Assembly: GCA_002691365.1 (NCBI GenBank)
Contig: NZHL01000011.1
Location: forward strand, 85,273-94,548
DNA: 9,276 nucleotides
Direction of reading: 5' to 3'
DNA from: Fidelibacterota bacterium
GTDB lineage: Bacteria > Fidelibacterota > Marinisomatia > Marinisomatales > S15-B10
Shown here: positions 1 through 6,420 of the stretch, in pieces
Layout: each line of letters opens with the position of its first letter
Numbering within the stretch: the stretch's first letter is position 1
Made by a program: the position numbers and the translations under genes
The notes under the pieces: model-generated
Seen by the model: the letters and a program-made list of their open reading frames with translations, nothing else
Told to the model about the DNA's origin: nothing
Databases searched by the model: none

Positions 1-129
1 GATTTTGAACCTTTTAAAAGTTTCATGAATTTATTATCTAAACCTTATGAAAGTAATGAAATTGATGATTATTATAAATTTTCTAAAGTTGGTTTTGATA
101 ATACATATAAAACTTATTGTGGTACATAA
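1..129 (+). CDS. C-terminal 42 residues of a probable SelO/YdiU-family protein adenylyltransferase (5' end outside window)
   Basis: The first frame is open from base 1 to a TAA at 127-129, giving a 42-residue C-terminal tail. Its pattern is DF at the start, two Leu before KPYES, a Tyr-rich stretch, and a final YCGT. From memory this matches the end of the SelO/YdiU pseudokinase family: an acidic-Phe start, a Leu-Leu-x-x-Pro-Tyr/Phe-Asp/Glu stretch, and a Cys (Sec in animals) as the third-last residue. SelO transfers AMP from ATP to protein hydroxyl groups, and the terminal Cys is reported to take part in a regulatory disulfide in E. coli. None of the catalytic pseudokinase core lies in the window, so the family call rests only on the tail. 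The next gene starts 5 bases after this stop, suggesting co-transcription. Coding status is fairly sure; identity is tentative. Confidence 0.6.
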   Translation, partial: DFEPFKSFMNLLSKPYESNEIDDYYKFSKVGFDNTYKTYCGT

Positions 130-134
130 TTAAT

Positions 135-743
135 ATGAAAAAAAATCCTATTCAATTTTTTGATGACTGGGCCAAAGAAAATAAAGATTCTGGAATGGTT
201 AAGAATCATTTTCAACCTGTGAGCGAAATATTGAAGTCATATCTTCCTTCTAAAAAAAAATTTTCTTTCATTGATGCTGGTTGTGGTAATGGTTGGCTTG
301 TTGAATATGTAAATCAAATGAATAATTGTACATTTTGTTCTGGAGTAGACGGATCTAATTCGATGATTAAAAAAGCAAGATTGCATTACCCTGAGAATAT
401 TTACTTTAAGTCAAATATAGAATCATGGATTCCCGAAAAAACTGTTGATTTTGTATTTTCAATGGAAGTTATATATTATCTAAATAATCCAAAAAAATTT
501 ATTAAACATATTCGTGACCAATGGCTGAACAAAAATGGAGTATTTATATGTGCTTTAGATTATTATTTTGATAATAAAAGTTCACATGACTGGTCTAAAA
601 AATATCAAATTAAAAACATGACCCTTCTTAATAAAAAAGAATGGTTTGAAATTTTTTCAATATTTTTTCAAAATATAGAGATTTCACAAATTAATATGAA
701 AGAAAACTGGCAAGGAACTTTAGTTTTTAAATGTAAAAACTAA
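135..743 (+). CDS. Class I SAM-dependent methyltransferase, substrate unknown
   Basis: This 202-residue protein has a Rossmann-fold methyltransferase layout. Motif I is FIDAGCGNG at residues 45-53, which binds S-adenosylmethionine. The strand-2 acidic residue that contacts the ribose is D72 in GVDGSNSMIKKAR. The motif around residues 105-116 (DFVFSMEVIYYL) matches the strand-4 region of Methyltransf_11/25-type enzymes. There is no signal peptide, so it should be cytosolic. I chose ATG 135 rather than an in-frame TTG at 117, because the TTG start would overlap the upstream gene and adds only six unremarkable residues. There is no clear Shine-Dalgarno sequence, so translation may be coupled to the upstream gene, whose stop lies 5 bases before. 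The Phe- and Trp-rich C-terminal part (after about residue 150) does not identify a substrate; small molecules, lipids, quinones and proteins all remain possible. Confidence 0.88.
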   Translation: MKKNPIQFFDDWAKENKDSGMVKNHFQPVSEILKSYLPSKKKFSFIDAGCGNGWLVEYVNQMNNCTFCSGVDGSNSMIKKARLHYPENIYFKSNIESWIPEKTVDFVFSMEVIYYLNNPKKFIKHIRDQWLNKNGVFICALDYYFDNKSSHDWSKKYQIKNMTLLNKKEWFEIFSIFFQNIEISQINMKENWQGTLVFKCKN

Positions 744-754
744 TTTTATTCTTT
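720..754 (+). terminator. Probable intrinsic terminator of the SelO-like/methyltransferase transcript, overlapping the methyltransferase stop
   Basis: A perfect 10-bp inverted repeat has arms at 720-729 (TTAGTTTTTA) and 734-743 (TAAAAACTAA) with a 4-base loop. It is followed on the plus strand by TTTTATTCTTT, as expected for a rho-independent terminator. The stem has only one G-C pair, so it is weak. The right arm contains the methyltransferase TAA. On the minus strand the stem lies immediately past the LolA-like stop but has no U tract after it, so it would serve mainly the plus-strand transcript. Confidence 0.4.
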
Positions 755-1489
755 GAAAATTTTATCATCAATACCTTTATTAATTTTATAATTAAAATAT
801 TGTACTTGAATAAAACCTCTTACTATATCATTGTTAAATTCAAAGTTTTCTTCACTTCCCATAACAGCATTCAAATCTCTATTAATCCATTTTGTAAGTC
901 GAGCATCCTTTACATAATATTCTACTTTTGATTCAATTGGCATAAAATAGGTATTTTTTATTAATTCATATTTATTGTTGATTTCAATTAGCTTAAGTGT
1001 GTCAATTTTCGTAGTAACATTCGTGATTACCCAATTATTTGTGTCAATACTTACTTCAACAGTAGGTTTAAATGTTAGTTTAGCATATTCATTTGGCATA
1101 TCAAGAGCTAAACTGTCAACTATTAGATCTCCATGAATTATTATGTTATCTTTTTTTACGTTTGGATTTTGACCCATAATTTTCATATTTTTTAAATTAT
1201 CAAAATTCTCTAGGGGGGATGTAAAAATTCCAGTTTTGGGTAAAAGTCCAAAACCTTTTGTTTTTAGTTTAATTTTGTTTGGCTGTTTAAAAAATACTTT
1301 GTATTTTTTTTTAGGCATTCTAAAAGCTGGTATTTTAACTGAAATTTCAAGATCAACTTCATAATCTTTTATTGATCTATATTTTTGTTCAGTTAAATTA
1401 ATGATCTCAGAATAATCTCTAACATTCTTTCCAATTAATAAACAATTAATAAAAATAAACAAAAGTATAAAAAGATTTTTTTTTATCAT
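746..1489 (-). CDS. Exported LolA-like protein, last gene of the six-gene operon
   Basis: This 247-residue protein begins with a signal sequence: MIKKN, then a hydrophobic run to about residue 20. The rest is predicted as successive beta strands with an amphipathic opening helix (about 25-42). The stretch around residues 62-79 (KYKVFFKQPNKIKLKTKG) and later strand pairs (about 133-153 and 180-194) resemble the LolA/LolB/outer-membrane-lipoprotein-sorting fold, in which a half-barrel with a hydrophobic groove carries lipid or lipoprotein. The similarity is to the fold, and I would not call it LolA itself. Its ATG overlaps the permease stop by 4 bases (ATGA), so translation is almost certainly coupled and the protein probably works with that ABC transporter. 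C16 lies in the signal region, but Asn precedes it, which is a poor lipobox, so a soluble periplasmic protein is more likely than a lipoprotein. It ends two bases from the convergent methyltransferase. Confidence 0.68.
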   Translation of the reverse strand: MIKKNLFILLFIFINCLLIGKNVRDYSEIINLTEQKYRSIKDYEVDLEISVKIPAFRMPKKKYKVFFKQPNKIKLKTKGFGLLPKTGIFTSPLENFDNLKNMKIMGQNPNVKKDNIIIHGDLIVDSLALDMPNEYAKLTFKPTVEVSIDTNNWVITNVTTKIDTLKLIEINNKYELIKNTYFMPIESKVEYYVKDARLTKWINRDLNAVMGSEENFEFNNDIVRGFIQVQYFNYKINKGIDDKIFKE

Positions 1490-2325
1490 GATAAGATTTC
1501 TTTTCTATTAAAAATTATAAATGCAATTATTAAAAAAAATAAAGACCAAAACAAGCATACTCCAAATGAGATGAAAATAGTATTCCATGGAACCGGATCA
1601 TGAAATGAAGATAGAAATAAGTCTAAGTAGCCTGTGAAAAGATAGGGATTAACACTTTCAAAAAGTTGTAAAGGAATAAAACTTATTATTGACCCTATAA
1701 ACACAACGCTTATTGTAATAATTATAGGTGTGACACTATTTTTTGACATGGTTGATAACATTAAACATAAAAAACTTGTTGTCAGCATAACCGTTGTAGA
1801 TATTATATAGGCTAGAAAAAACCTCCAAATAATATCATCCTCAGATAAAAATAAAAGTCCCTTGTGAAAAACTGCTAAATCACCAGGTCCTAGAAATAAA
1901 TAACTTACTAATAGAGTATAGAAAACAAAGAAGAACATTAACAAGATTGTGTAAAAACAAACTATTAGTAATTTTGATATCAAAACTTTTGATCTTGATA
2001 CAGGTCTAGTTAGATACATTCTAAAAGTACCATCTGAGTATTCTCTTGAAAAAATTTCAGATGCTACAATTGTTGATAAAAATGGCATTTGAGTAATTAA
2101 AATTCCTATAATTAGGTAAGTTGATAAATAACCATTTGTTAAAGTTCCGACAATCATAAAAGAATCCCTTAATTGTCCATATATTTGTGATTCAAGATAT
2201 TCTGCTCCATCACCAATCGCTAAAATAATTAATGGAACAAGAATGAATAATAAGATGAAACCTATATAAGTTCTTTTTTTATTAACTGCTTTAATAAATT
2301 CATTTATAATTAATGATTTAATCAT
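1486..2325 (-). CDS. ABC-2 type transporter permease
   Basis: This 279-residue integral membrane protein has about six hydrophobic segments: roughly residues 20-37, 66-88, 119-145, 167-192, 198-222 and 248-272. Between the second and third lies the family hallmark of ABC-2 permeases: acidic residues around SEIFSRE (89-95), then GTFRMYLTRPVSR (99-111), an amphipathic coupling segment that contacts the ATPase. Proteins of this shape act as exporters, moving lipids, peptides, antibiotics or polysaccharide precursors, or serve in maturation systems such as NosFY; the substrate cannot be read from sequence. The ATG at 2325 lies inside the last codons of the ATPase gene (8-base overlap) and the 3' end overlaps the LolA-like gene by 4 bases, so the three form a tightly coupled module. 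There is no large periplasmic domain, unlike MacB/LolCE-type permeases. One ABC-2 subunit gene is present, so a homodimer is likely. Confidence 0.88.
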   Translation of the reverse strand: MIKSLIINEFIKAVNKKRTYIGFILLFILVPLIILAIGDGAEYLESQIYGQLRDSFMIVGTLTNGYLSTYLIIGILITQMPFLSTIVASEIFSREYSDGTFRMYLTRPVSRSKVLISKLLIVCFYTILLMFFFVFYTLLVSYLFLGPGDLAVFHKGLLFLSEDDIIWRFFLAYIISTTVMLTTSFLCLMLSTMSKNSVTPIIITISVVFIGSIISFIPLQLFESVNPYLFTGYLDLFLSSFHDPVPWNTIFISFGVCLFWSLFFLIIAFIIFNRKEILS

Positions 2326-3202
2326 AAAAATATTCCACCAAAGATGATTCTTTTGTTAAAGATTTAACAGATTTAATTTTTTCAGAAATTAAAACTTCAT
2401 CAATTGGTTCTTCTTCTTTTTTTTGACTAATTAATATTGAATTTTCAAGGTTGTATATGATTTCTATATTTGTAATTTTCTTTAAATCATTTAAAGCAGT
2501 AGTGGAATTATTAACTTCAATCCTATAAAAACGTTTTTTTCTTGTAAGTTCATTTAAATTTCCCGAAACAATTAATTTGCCTTTATTTAATATAGCTACA
2601 TCAGTACACATCCTATCAACTTCACCTAATAAATGTGTTGATATGCATATAGTTTTTCCCATTTGTTTTAATTTGAATAAGATGTTAGCCATTTGATTTA
2701 TACCAACTGGATCTAGACCATTATTTGGTTCATCTAAAATTAAAAAGTCAGGATTGTGTAACATTGCTTGAGCGATACCTAGTCGCTGTTTCATACCGTA
2801 AGAATACTCACTTACTTTACTATTTTTTCTATCATTTAAATTAACTAGTTCAAATAATTCATCAATTTTTTTTTGATTTGTATTTGTTAATCTTGCAAAA
2901 ATTTGAAGATTTTTTTCAGCACTTAAATATTCATAAAACGAGGGACTCTCAATAATAAAACCCATTTTCATCAAATGATTATCTGAATTGATAATTGAAT
3001 TTTGTTTAAAAAGTATTTCACCATTCCAATTTTTAATTAATTTTGCAAATATCCTCATAAGAGTAGATTTACCGCTTCCATTTGGACCTAAAATTCCAAA
3101 AATAGAATTTTTAGGTATTGTAAACGATACATTATTTAAAACTTGAAGGTCCCCAAATTTTTTGTAGAGATTATTTATTTCTATGATTTTGTCTATTTTC
3201 AA
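2318..3202 (-). CDS. ABC-2 type transporter ATP-binding protein with Glu in the Q-loop position
   Basis: This is a 294-residue cytosolic ATPase that pairs with the overlapping permease gene. Walker A is GPNGSGKST (39-47), the signature is YSYGMKQR (133-140), Walker B is FLILDEPNNGLDP (153-165) with catalytic E158, and the switch His is H190 in ISTHLL. The usual Q-loop Gln is replaced by Glu: GFIIESPSFY (81-90, E85). This E-loop is known in the lantibiotic-immunity/BcrA-type exporter ATPases, so the protein probably belongs to that branch. About 70 residues follow the ATPase core, as is common in this group. The start codon is TTG at 3202: an in-frame TAA lies two codons upstream, no ATG or GTG is near, and the first nucleotide-binding strand begins at about residue 6, so TTG is effectively forced. 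The gene lies 31 bases after the phosphatase stop, in the same operon. Its weak start may keep transporter output low. Confidence 0.9.
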   Translation of the reverse strand: MKIDKIIEINNLYKKFGDLQVLNNVSFTIPKNSIFGILGPNGSGKSTLMRIFAKLIKNWNGEILFKQNSIINSDNHLMKMGFIIESPSFYEYLSAEKNLQIFARLTNTNQKKIDELFELVNLNDRKNSKVSEYSYGMKQRLGIAQAMLHNPDFLILDEPNNGLDPVGINQMANILFKLKQMGKTICISTHLLGEVDRMCTDVAILNKGKLIVSGNLNELTRKKRFYRIEVNNSTTALNDLKKITNIEIIYNLENSILISQKKEEEPIDEVLISEKIKSVKSLTKESSLVEYFYD

Positions 3203-3233
3203 TTTTTAAAAAAAGTATATTTAAAAAATTACT

Positions 3234-4118
3234 TTAAAATTCAATTAGTGCTTTTCCATCAAGGTTAAATTTATTCACTAATTTTGAATCAAAAAAACTT
3301 AATATTGTAGGAACAATATCTACAATGTAGGTTTGACCTGTATTATGTATTCTATTAATATTTTTACCATATAAAATAATAGGAATTAGTATTTCTTCAT
3401 CAGTTTGACCGCCATGAGTACCACCTAATAAAAATTTTTTTCTTCCACCATGATCACTTGATATAATAATTAACCATTCTTCATTTTTATATTCTTTTCT
3501 TAATTTTAAAGATTGAGTTAATGTTCCCACATAAGAATCAATTTCTTCAATTGCATTAATGTATTTTTTTCCTTCTATACTATATCCATATAAATGACCA
3601 GCTAAATCAGCATTATCAATATGAACAAAAATTATATCACTTTTAGTATTTAAAATATGTTCTTTTGACTCACTTATTATTGAACCATCGTATGTATCCA
3701 CATGAGATGTAAAAAAAAGTTCTTTATCAAAAATTTTAGTTATAATTGGGTTCCACATTGTTAGAACTGATGTCTTTATATTTAAACTTGATTTAGTTAA
3801 CAATTCATCAAAAGTAACAATTTTTGAATTATCAACATTTTTAAAAAGATTATCTTTAACACTATGTTTATCAAACCAAACGCCTGTAAGTAAAGAAGTC
3901 CAACCTGGTCCACTTCTTGTTGGCTGATTATTTATAGAAGACAAAGCGTTGTCAAAAAAAATTCCGTTATTAATTAACTTATCAATATTTGGAGTATTTG
4001 CAATTTTTAATACATCTGGTCTGCAACCATCAATTCCAATAAGTAAAACTTTTTTTGATGATGCTAGCATCATATTTAAAAAAATAATCAAAATCATCAA
4101 AAAATAGAATTTTCTCAT
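3234..4118 (-). CDS. Exported alkaline-phosphatase-superfamily phosphodiesterase/phosphatase
   Basis: This 294-residue protein has an N-terminal signal sequence (hydrophobic residues 4-19, likely cleaved near ASS at 19-21), so it acts in the periplasm or is surface-exposed. The mature part is a compact alkaline phosphatase/nucleotide pyrophosphatase core. Visible two-metal ligands are D30 in GIDGCRPD, D171 and H175 in DLAGH, D222 and H223 in SSDHGG, and H235 in GTHGG. The nucleophile should lie in PTRSGPGW (66-73), as T67 or S69; the wording around SGPGWTSLLTGVW resembles the type I phosphodiesterase/DUF1501-like branch more than classical PhoA. Family members normally use two zinc ions and cleave phosphomono- or diesters; substrate is unknown. 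It lies 25 bases after the zinc-receptor-like gene and 31 before the ABC ATPase, so it is probably co-expressed with metal uptake. It may supply phosphate or process a surface phospho-compound. Confidence 0.85.
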   Translation of the reverse strand: MRKFYFLMILIIFLNMMLASSKKVLLIGIDGCRPDVLKIANTPNIDKLINNGIFFDNALSSINNQPTRSGPGWTSLLTGVWFDKHSVKDNLFKNVDNSKIVTFDELLTKSSLNIKTSVLTMWNPIITKIFDKELFFTSHVDTYDGSIISESKEHILNTKSDIIFVHIDNADLAGHLYGYSIEGKKYINAIEEIDSYVGTLTQSLKLRKEYKNEEWLIIISSDHGGRKKFLLGGTHGGQTDEEILIPIILYGKNINRIHNTGQTYIVDIVPTILSFFDSKLVNKFNLDGKALIEF

Positions 4119-4143
4119 TTAGGAAATTTATAAGAATTTTGGA

Positions 4144-6393
4144 TTAAATATTAAAGTTATATAGGATTACTAAATTTCGTCCTGGTTCAGGCATAATATC
4201 TTTTGTCCTGGACAAATGATTATATGATAATTGATCAAAGAGATTATTAATTTTTACTGAAAGATCACCTTTGCAACATGCATTTTTACATGCATTTAAT
4301 TTTTTTGTAAAAATTAAATCTGTTGTCATGCTAGAAGGTGTAAATGTTTCAAACTCACCTAATCTATTTTGAGAATTTAATTTTATTAAACGAACTTTAA
4401 GATTGGAATTTTTTAATGAAAAATCTGTTGAAAAAATGTGTTTTGTTGGATTCATATATGATAATGGAATATTACTATTAAGGTTATCACCAATAACATT
4501 TGAAAAATCATAGGATAAATCGAAAAATCCATATTTCATTTGGAAATTTATTTCTAGACCTTTTATTTCAGCTTTCTTTTCATCAATTTGATATTTATAT
4601 AACCATCCAGACCCACTACCCCATTCAATAAAATCTTCACCTGCACATGGGTGTGAATAACCCAAAATAAATTCTTCGTCACATAAACCCATTTTATCCA
4701 TTTGAAAATAATTATTACTAAAATTATAAAAAGGATTAATATTTATACTAAAATTTTCAGATTTATATTCTAATGAGGTTTCAAATCCAATAGTACTCTC
4801 AGTATCTAAATCTGGTTTACCAATTTCATATGAATAAATACCTAAATGTGGTCCATCGGAATATAATTCTTCTATACTTGGTCCTCTATTAGAATTAATA
4901 AAAAAAGATCTAATTGTAAAATTGTCAATTTTTTTTCTAACTCCTAAAGAATATGATATGAAAAAATAATTTCTATTTTTTATTTCATTAATATCGAGAT
5001 TTGAATATCTCGTCATTTGTGGATTAGGAATAATATTTAAAAAATCTGTCCTTATCGATTTTAATAGATCAAAAGATTTTAAATTTGTTTCATTGAAAGC
5101 ATATAAAGAAAAATTATATCTATTTGTTAATGGTGTCCATACAAAACCATCAGGCATTAATTTTTTATAATTGAATTCTGTTCCAACAATTGTTTGATTT
5201 GATTTAAGTTCCATCTCAAAATTATGAGTTTTTTGTGCTAATCTAACATCATAATATGGTGCATCATTTTCAAATTCTTCATGAGCATAATCAATAAAAA
5301 GATATTTAACATGAAAGTCATCAAAGTTTAGAAAGTTTATTTCTTCATGAAGATGAAATTGGTAGTAATTACTAAATAATTTTATATCAACTCCATAAAT
5401 ATGACCTGATTGAGTAGGGGGTATACCATAATTCATATTTAATTTTTCAAATATAAAATTTCTAAAACCTTTTTTTGTAAAATTGGTTATGCCAAAGTCA
5501 AAAATAGTATTATTTGATGAAGTATTGATCAATTCTCCTAATGGAGTAGTTTGATTTCCTGTATTTCTTGAGTTTCCACTAAATGATATTTGATTATTTT
5601 TATAAGGTAAATCAATTTTAATCATTCCAAAATAACTATTATTATATGATTCGCTTCCAGAGTAAAGTCTTACTGCTGGTTTTTCTTGAGGATTTGGAAT
5701 GTAATCTACTGTGGTATTTATAACACCCCCAACAGTGTTTGGACCATATATTAGTGTTTTAGGACCTCTTATTAACTCAATAGCATCAATTTGCAATAAA
5801 TCTAAAGTGATTGCATGATCAAGTGCAGTTGATGATAAATCACCAAATTCGTTACCATTTTTAGAAATGAAAAATCTATTTCCAGAATATCCTCTTATGA
5901 CTGGCTTTGTAGCATTTTGACCAAAAGAAAGAACATTTATATTAGGTAAATAGGATAATGTAGTAGCAAGATCTGTAGATAATTTTTCAGTTAATTCATT
6001 TGCTTTAATTTCAAGTTCAAAATCATCTTTTTCAGACAAAACATTTACTTCTTCAATTTGAATAACTGAAGGATTGAGAAATACATCATCCAAATTTCTG
6101 TTATCATTAACATTATAGTTAATTTTGGTTGATTCAAAACCAATATGGTCAACAATAATAGTAATTTCGTTAGAAATATCTTTTAAATCGAAAATGAGTT
6201 GAAATTCACCTGAAGAGTTCGATGTAGAGCCAAAATTTGTTTTTTCAACAAAAATATTAGCATTTTCTATAGGTGAATTATCAGTAGAAGAGAAAATTTT
6301 TCCATTTAAAGTGATAGTTTGGGAAAATAAATTCATATTCAAACAAATGAAAATGAATATTATACGAAAAGGAATATTTTCCCAAACTTTCAC
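4144..6393 (-). CDS. ZnuD-like TonB-dependent outer-membrane receptor with N-terminal carboxypeptidase-regulatory-like domain
   Basis: This 749-residue protein has a signal peptide to about residue 25 (NLFSQ), a carboxypeptidase-regulatory-like beta domain (27-107), a TonB-box-like IEEVNVLS (113-120), a plug (about 135-235) with RGYSGNRFF and IELIRGPKTLIYGPNTVGGVIN (segments near 167-174 and 205-226), then a barrel ending in an aromatic-rich strand. Several features match zinc receptors of the ZnuD group as I know them: LDHAITLD (191-198) before the RGP motif, YAHEEFEN (369-376), IEELYSDGPH (507-516) followed by YEIGKPDLDTES, and a final strand pair with HLSRTKD and PGRN. ZnuD imports zinc (and possibly haem) using TonB energy. 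Unlike Neisseria ZnuD there is no long His-rich loop; that role may be taken by the lipoprotein encoded just upstream. Cysteines sit at 571 and 583 (outer loop) and as CKNACC (702-707). The start is GTG at 6393; no Shine-Dalgarno site is visible. Confidence 0.9.
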   Translation of the reverse strand: MKVWENIPFRIIFIFICLNMNLFSQTITLNGKIFSSTDNSPIENANIFVEKTNFGSTSNSSGEFQLIFDLKDISNEITIIVDHIGFESTKINYNVNDNRNLDDVFLNPSVIQIEEVNVLSEKDDFELEIKANELTEKLSTDLATTLSYLPNINVLSFGQNATKPVIRGYSGNRFFISKNGNEFGDLSSTALDHAITLDLLQIDAIELIRGPKTLIYGPNTVGGVINTTVDYIPNPQEKPAVRLYSGSESYNNSYFGMIKIDLPYKNNQISFSGNSRNTGNQTTPLGELINTSSNNTIFDFGITNFTKKGFRNFIFEKLNMNYGIPPTQSGHIYGVDIKLFSNYYQFHLHEEINFLNFDDFHVKYLFIDYAHEEFENDAPYYDVRLAQKTHNFEMELKSNQTIVGTEFNYKKLMPDGFVWTPLTNRYNFSLYAFNETNLKSFDLLKSIRTDFLNIIPNPQMTRYSNLDINEIKNRNYFFISYSLGVRKKIDNFTIRSFFINSNRGPSIEELYSDGPHLGIYSYEIGKPDLDTESTIGFETSLEYKSENFSININPFYNFSNNYFQMDKMGLCDEEFILGYSHPCAGEDFIEWGSGSGWLYKYQIDEKKAEIKGLEINFQMKYGFFDLSYDFSNVIGDNLNSNIPLSYMNPTKHIFSTDFSLKNSNLKVRLIKLNSQNRLGEFETFTPSSMTTDLIFTKKLNACKNACCKGDLSVKINNLFDQLSYNHLSRTKDIMPEPGRNLVILYNFNI

Positions 6394-6397
6394 AAAT

Positions 6398-6420
6398 AAA
6401 CTAATACGTTATATTAGTTT
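6398..6420 (-). promoter_or_regulatory. Intercistronic stem-loop at the lipoprotein/receptor junction
   Basis: A perfect 9-bp inverted repeat has arms at 6398-6406 (AAACTAATA) and 6412-6420 (TATTAGTTT) with a 5-base loop. In the minus-strand mRNA the stem includes the lipoprotein stop codon (6414-6416) and ends four bases before the receptor's GTG start. It could hide the ribosome entry site until the upstream ribosome melts it, giving translational coupling, or act as a weak attenuator, since a U-rich stretch follows. The stem has one G-C pair and is energetically modest. Confidence 0.35.

Noticed and set aside
117..134. Upstream in-frame TTG start for the methyltransferase
   Set aside because: It overlaps the preceding gene and adds six residues of no family value; ATG 135 is simpler.
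1435..1489. Lipobox in the LolA-like protein (C16)
   Set aside because: The residue before the Cys is Asn, which does not suit signal peptidase II, so a soluble periplasmic protein is preferred.
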